Source: Pseudomonas brassicacearum
GTDB taxonomy: Bacteria; Pseudomonadota; Gammaproteobacteria; Pseudomonadales; Pseudomonadaceae
Assembly (NCBI RefSeq): GCF_000585995.1
Contig: NZ_CP007410.1
Span: 5,359,430 to 5,423,429, forward strand
DNA: 64,000 bases
Direction: 5' to 3'
Below, piece after piece: positions 1-7,460 of the stretch; positions within the stretch are counted from its first letter, which is position 1, and every line of letters starts with the position of its first letter. The notes beneath the pieces are model-generated. The model did no database searches and was not told the DNA's origin. It saw only the letters and a program-made list of their open reading frames with translations. The translations under genes and the position numbers were made by a program.

Positions 1-374
1 CACGGACAAAAGCCATGTGACTGACGGGGATCTGTGTAGACATGTTCAACCCTCCCAGGTCATCCGTTGTGCAGCCGGGGGAGAGGCTGCGACAGATTCA
101 AAGGTTAAGCGCGCCGACGCCAGCTTCGTTAGTCGATTCCTGCCGACCCATTGCACGATCCTGCCCACGCACAGGACAAAATCCGCCATTGATCGGGTTG
201 GAACCCGAGAAGTTGAAACAAAAGGTTTCAAGCAAGTTTCGGCGGCGTTGCAGTGTCTTGTGTCCAAGCGCCGTGCAGGATCAGGCAAGCTTTCGACAGG
301 ATGTGGCTATCGCTGCACCTTGCACAAACATAAGCTCTGCTCATCGCTCTCTATCATTCTTCGAGGATTCCGGC
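1..374. other. Upstream region without a supported gene
   Basis: Short open frames exist on both strands here, but none looks like a known protein. The frame that runs into the AraC gene from position 42 is non-conserved in character before the ATG at 375. I see no clear promoter, RNA gene or repeat. Confidence 0.5.
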
Positions 375-1304
375 ATGTCGCCTCTCGACCAAGCCCAGGT
401 CCCGCTGGACACCTTTCTGGAACAACAGCGCGCTGAACTGGCGTCGATCATCGACCGCAACACCAGCGAAGACGGCAGCTACGCCACGGCCATCGGCTCG
501 CTGCACCTGTCGCGGCACAGCAAGCCCCAGGCGTTCGCCCCGGTGCTGGCGCAACCGGCACTGTGCATCATGGCCCAGGGCAGCAAACAGGTGCGCCTGG
601 CCGACGAATTGTTCGACTACGATCCGCTGCATTACCTGGTGGTCTCGGTGTCGATGCCGTTGAGCGGCTGCATGGCCGACGCTACACCCGAACAGCCGAT
701 CCTGGCCCTGCGCCTGGACATCGACCCGGCGGAAATCACCGCGTTGATCGCCGATGCCGGCCCGCTGGGTGTGCCGACCCGCCCCGCCGGACGTGGACTG
801 TATGTCGAACGCCTGGACACGCCGATGCTCGACGCCGTGCTGCGCCTGGCGCGGTTGCTGGACAGCCCGAAAGACATCGCCATGCTCGCGCCGTTGGTAC
901 GCCGGGAAATTCTGTATCGCCTGCTGCGCAGCCCACAGGGCTATCGACTGTACGAAATCGCCATCGCCAACAGTCAGAGCCATCGCATCAGCCAGGCGAT
1001 CAAATGGCTCAATGGCCATTTCGAACAGCCGTTGCGCATCGATGACCTGGCCCGGGAGGTGAATCTCAGCGTCTCGACCCTGCATCATCGCTTCAAGGCC
1101 ATGACAGCCATGAGCCCGCTGCAATACCAGAAGCAACTGCGCCTGCAGGAAGCCCGGCGGCTGATGCTGGCCGAAGGACTGGAAGCCTCGGCAGCGGGGT
1201 ATCGGGTGGGTTATGAAAGCCCGTCGCAGTTCAGCCGCGAGTACAGTCGGTTGTTTGGCGCGCCGCCGTTGCGGGACCTGGCGCGTTTGCGGTTGACGGT
1301 TTGA
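375..1304 (+). CDS. AraC family transcriptional regulator (AraC_N type)
   Basis: A 309-residue DNA-binding regulator. The N-terminal half (about residues 20-180) matches the AraC_N cupin-like ligand domain seen in many Pseudomonas regulators, with the run CIMAQGSKQVRL followed by LVVSVSMPLSG. The C-terminal part (about 205-305) is the paired helix-turn-helix module, with AREVNLSVSTLHHRFK in the first helix pair and GYESPSQFSREYSRLFG in the second. The frame is open further upstream, but the ATG at 375 starts the recognisable fold and fits the usual length of about 300 residues. The next gene is convergent, so no target is evident. Ligand and regulon are unknown. Confidence 0.88.
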   Translation: MSPLDQAQVPLDTFLEQQRAELASIIDRNTSEDGSYATAIGSLHLSRHSKPQAFAPVLAQPALCIMAQGSKQVRLADELFDYDPLHYLVVSVSMPLSGCMADATPEQPILALRLDIDPAEITALIADAGPLGVPTRPAGRGLYVERLDTPMLDAVLRLARLLDSPKDIAMLAPLVRREILYRLLRSPQGYRLYEIAIANSQSHRISQAIKWLNGHFEQPLRIDDLAREVNLSVSTLHHRFKAMTAMSPLQYQKQLRLQEARRLMLAEGLEASAAGYRVGYESPSQFSREYSRLFGAPPLRDLARLRLTV

Positions 1305-1316
1305 CCTGTGAGCATC

Positions 1317-1344
1317 GTGGCGAGGGGATTTATCCCCTCGCCAC
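1317..1344. repeat. Single REP palindrome, GGGGATTTATCCCC type
   Basis: Compact inverted repeat (GGCGAGGGGATTT...ATCCCCTCGCC) lying between two convergent genes. It may act as a bidirectional transcription stop. It is the only copy here that is not in a REPIN pair. Confidence 0.8.
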
Positions 1345-1364
1345 AGAAAAGCGCCAGGCTTGAG

Positions 1365-2384
1365 TTAGAGCAGATTCGGCGCCGGCACCGGCTCGATCTG
1401 CGCCCAGTGCGAGGTGTCTTCGCGATGCTGCTGCAAATAAGGCAACACCGCCCCCAGTAACGGCGCCTTGAACGCATCCTGAAAGCGATGGGCCAGACCG
1501 GGGATCAGTTTCAACTGGCTGCCCTGGATATGCGCTGCCAGGTGCACGCCGTGCATCACCGGCAGCAACGGGTCAGCGGTGCCGTGGACGACCAGGGTCG
1601 GCACCCGCAGCTGGTTGAGCAGCGCCACCCGGCTTGGCTCGGCCATGATCGCCATGATCTGGCGCTTCACGCCCTCGGGGTTGAAGGCCCGGTCATAGGC
1701 CAGGGCGGCCTGATGCAGCAACGCCTGGCGGTCATCGACCACCATCGGGCTGCCCAGGGCGGCCAGCAGATCGGCCTGCTGTTCCAGGGCCATTTCGCGA
1801 TTCGGCGCACCGCGCCGGGACAACAGTTGCACCAGCCGTTCGCTGGGTGCGGGCAGACCCTGGGCGCTGGAACTGGTCATGATCAGGGTCAGGCTTTCGA
1901 CCCGCTGCGGCGCCATGGCCGCCATGTGCTGGGCAATCATCCCGCCCATGCTCGCCCCCAGTACGTGAAAGCTCTGCACGTGCAGCGCATCCATCAACCC
2001 CAGCCCGTCGTCGGCCATGTCGGTCAGGGTATATGGCGCGGCGACGGGCAAGCCGAGTTTGTAGCGCAAGGCTTCAAAGGTCAGGTTGGCGCTGCCGGGG
2101 GCCTGCCGCCAGGTGGACAACCCCACGTCGCGGTTGTCGTAGCGAATCACCCGGAAACCCTGCTCGCACAGGGCGACCACCACTTCGTCCGGCCAATGGA
2201 TCAATTGTCCGCCCAGCCCCATCACCAACAGCAACGCCGGATCCGAGGCACGACCAATGCTCTGGTACGCCAGGCTCACCTGATCCAGATCGACCCGTTG
2301 GGTCGCAACGTTGACATCACAACGAGAGGCCGCCAACGACGGCAAGCCGCAAAACAACGCGGCCAGGAAAATGAATACACGCAT
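1365..2384 (-). CDS. Secreted or periplasmic alpha/beta hydrolase
   Basis: A 339-residue alpha/beta-hydrolase fold enzyme with an N-terminal signal peptide ([20 protein letters not shown]). The oxyanion region [14 protein letters not shown] is followed by the nucleophile elbow GASMGGM (G-x-S-x-G). The acid and histidine lie in [10 protein letters not shown] and GLAHRF, so the triad is complete. The family includes esterases, lipases and haloperoxidase-like proteins, and the substrate cannot be told from sequence. It is convergent with the AraC gene and divergent from the LysR-type gene, with its ATG at 2384. A housekeeping hydrolase is most likely; export is inferred only from the signal peptide. 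Confidence 0.85.
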   Translation of the reverse strand: MRVFIFLAALFCGLPSLAASRCDVNVATQRVDLDQVSLAYQSIGRASDPALLLVMGLGGQLIHWPDEVVVALCEQGFRVIRYDNRDVGLSTWRQAPGSANLTFEALRYKLGLPVAAPYTLTDMADDGLGLMDALHVQSFHVLGASMGGMIAQHMAAMAPQRVESLTLIMTSSSAQGLPAPSERLVQLLSRRGAPNREMALEQQADLLAALGSPMVVDDRQALLHQAALAYDRAFNPEGVKRQIMAIMAEPSRVALLNQLRVPTLVVHGTADPLLPVMHGVHLAAHIQGSQLKLIPGLAHRFQDAFKAPLLGAVLPYLQQHREDTSHWAQIEPVPAPNLL

Positions 2385-2589
2385 GAAGAAACACCGAAAC
2401 GCAGAACCCCAGTAGAGCGCGAGTCTGATGAAGTTTGTTCAAGCGCGCTGCCACAGTTACGTGACAGTTTGATGAAGTTTGCCGAGTGGTTGCCATACCG
2501 AACTGAAACCTAAAAGAAGGCACTGTTATCGACAGCCCGCCCCACATGAGACAAACTCAACCTATTTGCTCTTACCACAAGTTTTCCTC

Positions 2590-3519
2590 ATGGAGCCTAC
2601 GGTGCTTGAAATCCGTCACCTCAAGACCCTGCACGCACTGCGCGAGGCCGACAGCCTGGTCGAAGCCGCCGAACGCCTGCACCTGACCCAGTCCGCCCTC
2701 TCCCATCAGTTCAAGGAACTGGAGGAGCGCCTGGGGATGCAGTTGTTCGTGCGCAAGACCAAACCGGTGCGCTTCACCAGCGCCGGCCTGCGTTTGCTGC
2801 AATTGGCCGACGCCACCCTGCCCCTGTTGCGCGGCGCCGAACGGGACATCGCTCGCTTGGCTGGCGGCACCGCCGGGCGTTTGCACATGGCGATCGAATG
2901 CCACAGTTGCTTTCAGTGGTTGATGCCGACCATCGACCAGTTCCGTGACGCCTGGCCGGAAGTCGAACTGGACCTGGCCTCGGGCTTCGCCTTCGCCCCG
3001 CTGCCGGCCCTGGCCCGGGGCGACCTGGACCTGGTGGTGACCTCCGACCCGCTGGAACTGGCCGGCATCACTTACGTGCCGCTGTTCACCTACGAAGCGA
3101 TGCTCGCCGTGGCCAACCAGCATCGACTGGCGGGCAAACCCTACATCGTGCCCGACGACCTGGTCAGCGAAATCCTGATCACCTATCCGGTGGAGCGGGA
3201 CCGGCTGGACATCTTCACCCGGTTCCTGGAGCCGGCCGACATCGAACCGGCCCAGGTGCGCACTTCTGAACTGACGGTGATGATGATGCAACTGGTAGCC
3301 AGCGGCCGAGGTGTGTGCGGCATGCCGCACTGGGCGCTGCATGAATACAGCTCGCGGGGTTATGTGAAAGCCAAGCGGCTGGGGGAGAAAGGCCTGTTTG
3401 CCACGCTGTACGCGGCGGTGCGCACCGACATGCTCGACGCGCCGTACATGCGCGACTTTTTGCTGACGGCCAAGGACACTTCGTTCTCCACATTGGATGG
3501 GGTCAGTGCGGTTCGGTGA
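2590..3519 (+). CDS. metR: MetR-like LysR family regulator
   Basis: A 309-residue LysR-type activator. The winged helix-turn-helix is at the N-terminus (EIRHLKTLHALREADSL, then AAERLHLTQSALSHQFKELE), and the substrate-binding domain follows from about residue 90 (GRLHMAIECHSCFQWLMPT). The CHSCFQWL segment and overall length fit MetR, which controls methionine biosynthesis genes such as metE using homocysteine as co-effector. The ATG at 2590 is preferred because the HTH starts a few residues later; the frame is open further upstream. No metE or other methionine gene is in this window, so the assignment is by sequence only. Confidence 0.85.
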   Translation: MEPTVLEIRHLKTLHALREADSLVEAAERLHLTQSALSHQFKELEERLGMQLFVRKTKPVRFTSAGLRLLQLADATLPLLRGAERDIARLAGGTAGRLHMAIECHSCFQWLMPTIDQFRDAWPEVELDLASGFAFAPLPALARGDLDLVVTSDPLELAGITYVPLFTYEAMLAVANQHRLAGKPYIVPDDLVSEILITYPVERDRLDIFTRFLEPADIEPAQVRTSELTVMMMQLVASGRGVCGMPHWALHEYSSRGYVKAKRLGEKGLFATLYAAVRTDMLDAPYMRDFLLTAKDTSFSTLDGVSAVR

Positions 3520-3530
3520 GACCCAGTGGC

Positions 3531-4030
3531 CTCTATCGCGAGCAAGCTCGCTCCCACATTGGATTTTTGCTGAGCACAGGAAGTGTGTTCACCGCAGATC
3601 CCTTGTGGGAGCGGGCTTGCTCGCGAAAGCGGTGGGTCAGGCAACGCTGTTAGCGACTGATACGCCGCCTTCGCGAGCAAGCCCGCTCCCACAGGGGGAC
3701 CCTCGGTGGTTTTGGCTCCCTCACCACAAAGCTCAATAGTCATGACCGGTGGGTTCTAGAGTTCACGCCACATGTGGATCCTCTATCGCGAGCAAGCTCG
3801 CTCCCACATTGGATTTTTGCTGAGCACAGGAAGTGTGTTCACCGCAGATCCCTTGTGGGAGCGGGCTTGCTCGCGAAAGCGGTGGGTCAGGCAACGCTGT
3901 TAGCGACTGATACGCCGCCTTCGCGAGCAAGCCCGCTCCCACAGGGGGATCCTCGGTGGTTTTGGCTCCCTCACCACAAAGCTCAATAGTCATGACCGGT
4001 GAGCTCTAGAGCTCACGCCACATGTGGATT
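3531..4030. repeat. 250-bp tandem duplication carrying REP-like palindromes
   Basis: Two head-to-tail copies, 3531-3780 and 3781-4030, differ at only five positions by my reading (3710/3960, 3752/4002, 3754/4004, 3762/4012, 3780/4030). Each copy contains three REP-like arms of the TCGCGAGCAAGC...GCTCCCACA family. The second copy runs into the last seven codons and the stop of the acetyltransferase gene, so the first copy carries a detached replica of that gene end. No gene is contained. Confidence 0.95.
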
Positions 4031-4503
4031 TTGTCGAGGTAGTCCTCGCCCACCCGTATCGCCTGCGGCTCGAGGCCGTATTGCACAAAGCCGCAACGCT
4101 GGTAAAGCTTCAGGGCCGGGGCGTTACCGGCCGTGACGGTCAGTTGCACCAGGCGCAAAAAACTGTGGCGGCGGGCTTCGTCGAGGGCCGCTTGCACCAA
4201 TTGGTAACCGAGCCCCCGATGGCAATGGGCATCGCTGACATACATGCCGAACAGCGTCACCTTGTGCCGGGCCTTTTCCCGGGGTTCCAGGGACAGCCCG
4301 ACAATACCCACCAGCTCATCCTCCACAAACGCCCCCAGCAATACATCGAGCCGGCTGGTCAGGCGTGTCTCCCACCAATTGATGGGCAGCGTCGCCCGCT
4401 CACTGACGCTGGAGGTGAAAGCCTGAGGATGAAGCGCGTACGCCTGGAGCATCAAGTGGCGATACGCCTCGACATCGCCCGCCCTCAGCCGTCGAATGCT
4501 CAC
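4006..4503 (-). CDS. GNAT family N-acetyltransferase
   Basis: A 165-residue acetyl-CoA-dependent acyltransferase. GNAT motifs appear as VEDELVGIVGLSLEPRE (beta-strand 4 region), then LFGMYVSDAHCHRGLGYQLV, the acetyl-CoA pyrophosphate loop (R-G-L-G-Y), and QLTVTAGNAPALKLYQRCGF near the C-terminus. The start is GTG at 4503, overlapping the stop of the upstream LysE-like gene by 4 bp, so the two are translationally coupled. The last seven codons lie inside a 250-bp tandem repeat. The acceptor substrate is unknown. Confidence 0.85.
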   Translation of the reverse strand: MSIRRLRAGDVEAYRHLMLQAYALHPQAFTSSVSERATLPINWWETRLTSRLDVLLGAFVEDELVGIVGLSLEPREKARHKVTLFGMYVSDAHCHRGLGYQLVQAALDEARRHSFLRLVQLTVTAGNAPALKLYQRCGFVQYGLEPQAIRVGEDYLDKIHMWREL

Positions 4504-5138
4504 GCCGAACGCCGTTGCTCAAGCATCAGGCGCAGCGCCAACGCTCCCAGCACAAACCCCATGAAGTAGCGCTGGGCCGCCAGCCAGGTGGGATTGTGGA
4601 CGAACCACGAGGCAATGCCCGCGGCGAACAGGGCAATCAGCAGGTTGACGCTGAAGCTGACGCTGATCTGGGTCAGCCCCAGGATGATGCTCTGGGTGAA
4701 CAGCGAACCGTGTTCCGGGCTAATGAACTGCGGGAACACCGAGAGATAAAACACCGCGATCTTCGGGTTCAGGGCACTGGTGAGAAAACCCATGGTGATC
4801 AACTTGCGCGTCGAGTCCGCTGGCAGCTGCTGGGCTTCGAAGGGCGAGCGCGCCCCCGGCTTCACGGCCTGCCAGGCCAACCAGAGCAAGTACAGCGCAC
4901 CGGCCCATTTCAACACTTCATAGGCCAGCGGCACCGCCAGGAACACCGCCGTCAGCCCCGCTGCCGCCGCGAACATGTGCACGAAAAATCCCGCCACCAC
5001 CCCCAACAAGGACGTGACACCGGCCTTGCGACCCTGGCAGATCGAGCGGGAGATCAGGTAGATCATGTTCGGGCCGGGCGTGAGCACCATCAACAACGCG
5101 GCGGCGGCGAAAATCAGCAGGTCCGGCAATGGAATCAT
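4500..5138 (-). CDS. LysE family translocator (amino-acid/threonine exporter type)
   Basis: A 212-residue inner-membrane exporter of the LysE/RhtB superfamily, with about six hydrophobic helices and the family signature LTPGPNMIYLISRSI near residues 17-31. Members export basic amino acids, homoserine/threonine or other small metabolites; the substrate is not identifiable. I chose the ATG at 5138 because AAGGA lies 9 nt upstream; an ATG at 5144 and a TTG at 5147 are also in frame. The 3' end overlaps the GNAT gene, and the Nudix gene lies just upstream, so the three probably form one minus-strand operon. Confidence 0.85.
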   Translation of the reverse strand: MIPLPDLLIFAAAALLMVLTPGPNMIYLISRSICQGRKAGVTSLLGVVAGFFVHMFAAAAGLTAVFLAVPLAYEVLKWAGALYLLWLAWQAVKPGARSPFEAQQLPADSTRKLITMGFLTSALNPKIAVFYLSVFPQFISPEHGSLFTQSIILGLTQISVSFSVNLLIALFAAGIASWFVHNPTWLAAQRYFMGFVLGALALRLMLEQRRSA

Positions 5139-5155
5139 GGGCATCAATCCTTGAG

Positions 5156-5572
5156 TCAGCAGGTCACAAGACAGGTCGCTCGATAAAACGGCAGGATCAC
5201 CTCGCCTGTCAACGGCGCCAGCGACAGATCGCCGTCACTGGCCGGGTCGATCCAGCGAACTTCCTCAATTTCAGCGGCGGGAGACACCGGGGCGTCGATG
5301 GTCAGCAAAAACACTTCGGCCTGCACGACAAAACCCGGTTCGTTGGCGGCCGGCGCACTGAACGCGCCCAGGTAACGGGCCTGTGCCGGGTCGATGGTCA
5401 GCCCAAGTTCTTCATCCAATTCCCGGGCAAGGGCTTGGACCGGCTGTTCATGGGCCTCGATCTTGCCGCCCGGCTGCATGAAAGCCAGGGTGCCGCGCTT
5501 GCGCACCAGCAGGGTTCGACCGTCCGGCCCGATCAACAGGGCGGCGGCGATACGGATGAGGGAAGTGGTCAT
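5156..5572 (-). CDS. Nudix hydrolase
   Basis: A 138-residue Nudix phosphohydrolase. The Nudix box is complete in GGKIEAHEQPVQALAREL followed by DEELGL, matching G-x5-E-x7-R-E-x-x-E-E-x-G, so the divalent-metal site should work. The fold starts at the N-terminus (IRIAAALLIGPDGRTLLVRK), and the GTLAFMQPGGK segment precedes the box. The substrate is a nucleoside diphosphate derivative of unknown identity. It is the first gene of a likely operon with the LysE-like and GNAT genes, the next ORF starting within about 20 bp. ATG at 5572. Confidence 0.88.
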   Translation of the reverse strand: MTTSLIRIAAALLIGPDGRTLLVRKRGTLAFMQPGGKIEAHEQPVQALARELDEELGLTIDPAQARYLGAFSAPAANEPGFVVQAEVFLLTIDAPVSPAAEIEEVRWIDPASDGDLSLAPLTGEVILPFYRATCLVTC

Positions 5573-5710
5573 GAGCGATCAAAGCCTTGGGCGGGAAAAT
5601 GCCGGGGAGATTACAGACCAGAGCCGCAGGAGCAAAGCCTCGCCCCCGTTTCAGGGTCCGTACATCCCCTCTGGAAGGCAAGGCAGTTCACTCAGGAAAG
5701 CAGATGACCC

Positions 5711-5801
5711 GTGGCGAGGGAGCTTGCTCCCGCTTGAGTGCGAAGCACTCACAAAAAATGGGCCTGCTGCGCAGTCCAGCGGGAGCAAGCTCCCTCGCCA
5801 C
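5711..5801. repeat. REPIN (short spacer), GGGAGCTTGCTCCC type
   Basis: Two inverted REP arms (GGCGAGGGAGCTTGCTCCC and its complement) about 90 bp apart, outer edge to outer edge. The inner part is more diverged than in the other copies of the window. It lies between the Nudix gene start and the end of the response-regulator gene. Confidence 0.85.
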
Positions 5802-5864
5802 AATGAGTCTGACAAGCCTCAAGCGGGCAGCAAGCCCACAGGTTGGATTGTCCTCAGATCCCCA

Positions 5865-7232
5865 TTACCCCAACATCGGCTTCGGTGCCGAAGGGTCTGC
5901 TACCTCCTCGGGAATCTTGACGAACACGCTGTAGCGGGCCCCTTCCATCGCTTCGAAGGCGATGAGTTTTTCCACCAGCGGGCCGCTCAGGATCTTGCCG
6001 GCGTTGAGCAGCAGCATGCCGTTGTCGGCGTTGAGGTTGCGGGCCAGGATCATGCCGGAGGCCAGTTCGCGGGTGGTCTTGACCTCCACCGTCGGGTCGG
6101 ACAGGGTCACGTCCTCCAGGTATTCCCCACAGGCCTTGATGAAGTCCTCGATCATGTCCGGGTCGTACAGCTTGCCGGCGTATTTGCGGATGTAGACCAG
6201 CGCTTCGTCGCTGTTCATCTGCCGCTCGAGGATCAACCCGCGCTGCAGCTCGATGAAGTCCACCGCCAGTTTCAACAGCCGCGAACCGAACGGAATGGCC
6301 TCGCCCTTGAGATGCTCAGGGAAACCACTGCCGTCCCAGCGCTCCTGGTGATGGCGGATGATCCGTGCCGCGTCCTTCATCGGGTCCAGGGTCATCAGCA
6401 GCGATTCGCTCTGCTTCGGATAAGCCCGGTACAGTTCAAGCTCGCTGTGATGCAGCAGGTCAGCGGGCGTGGTCATCATGTTATCGGTCCAGCTCAGCTT
6501 GCCGATGTTGTAGAGCGCCGCGGCCATGGTCAGGTCGCGGTCGGTGGACTCGTCCAGGAAATGCAGCCGGCTGTAGACCCTGATCAGCTCGATGATCTGC
6601 CGGTTGGTCTGCTTGGCCTTGGGCAGGCGCAGGTTGGCGATCAAGGAAAACACTTCGGTGCTGGTTACATAACTGCGCTTGAGCTCGTCATAGGCCAGGT
6701 CGAGCATGTCGGCGGTCTGTTGCAACTCAGAGGTGCGCGAGGCCACGCGTTTTTCCAGGGTGGCGTTCAGCGTCTTGAGTTGCTGGTTCTGCTCGCTATT
6801 CAGCGCTTCGAGGCGCTGGCGCTCGCTTTCGGAATGCTGGTGAGCCAGGGCCTGACGCAGCGCCTGCACCAATTCCTCGTCATTCCAGGGCTTGCTGAGG
6901 TAGCGATAGAGCTGCCCCTCGTTGATGGCCTTGGTCATCATGTCGACATCGGCATAACCGGTGAGCAGGATGCGCAAGGTCGACGGATAGAGCTTGCGAA
7001 TCTGCGCCAGCAGCGTGGCGCCATCCATATTCGGCATGCGGGCATCGGTCATGACCAGGTCGACCGGCCGCTCCTTGAGGATTTCCAGGGCTTTGGCACC
7101 GCTGTCAGCCAATAGAATCTCATACGGCTGACTGCGCAGTAACCGACGCAGGCTGCTGAGAATCGACTCTTCGTCATCGACCAGTAGCACCGTAGGTTTT
7201 CTGACCGGAACGTCCGGCGATTGATCTTCCAT
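5865..7232 (-). CDS. Response regulator with degenerate HD-GYP (YN-GFP) domain
   Basis: A 455-residue cytoplasmic regulator. A classical REC domain occupies about residues 10-125 (LLVDDEESI, phospho-acceptor in MTDARMPNMDG, then LTGYAD and LSKPW). A coiled-coil linker follows (about 130-190), then an HD-GYP-like domain. The metal-binding HD pair is replaced by YN in ALYNIGKLS, whereas HHQERWDGSGFP, the GYP region, is kept. Known HD-GYP proteins degrade cyclic di-GMP; a YN variant is known in P. aeruginosa (PA2572, from memory) and is thought to lack phosphodiesterase activity. The start is the ATG at 7232, 8 nt after AGGAGG. It is divergent from the GGDEF-EAL operon, which suggests joint function. 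Confidence 0.88.
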   Translation of the reverse strand: MEDQSPDVPVRKPTVLLVDDEESILSSLRRLLRSQPYEILLADSGAKALEILKERPVDLVMTDARMPNMDGATLLAQIRKLYPSTLRILLTGYADVDMMTKAINEGQLYRYLSKPWNDEELVQALRQALAHQHSESERQRLEALNSEQNQQLKTLNATLEKRVASRTSELQQTADMLDLAYDELKRSYVTSTEVFSLIANLRLPKAKQTNRQIIELIRVYSRLHFLDESTDRDLTMAAALYNIGKLSWTDNMMTTPADLLHHSELELYRAYPKQSESLLMTLDPMKDAARIIRHHQERWDGSGFPEHLKGEAIPFGSRLLKLAVDFIELQRGLILERQMNSDEALVYIRKYAGKLYDPDMIEDFIKACGEYLEDVTLSDPTVEVKTTRELASGMILARNLNADNGMLLLNAGKILSGPLVEKLIAFEAMEGARYSVFVKIPEEVADPSAPKPMLG

Positions 7233-7460
7233 TTCCACCCCCTCCTGTTAACGACAACTGTTCTACCGCACCCCTGAAGGACAGGCTAGTAGATTGCGTT
7301 CATTTAGTCACAATTCGCCATGACTGGCCGAGCGCATCCCCATGAGCCGACTATGCTGTACCCCATGAAGGGCCATGTACAGGCCAGAAGACTCATGCCA
7401 GAGAAAGGGATATCAGATGTTCCCACGGTTCTATCGTCAGCATCGCCGCGGTGCACGGCC

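Noticed and set aside
3360-3993. Small frames with the repeated phrase GAGLLAKA and ASPLPQG across the REP-rich tandem repeat
   Set aside because: These are translations of REP palindromes and occur at every REP site. They do not indicate a protein family.
3531-4030. Possible CRISPR-like array
   Set aside because: The repeat units are 250-bp tandem copies with REP arms, not short regular repeats with unique spacers.
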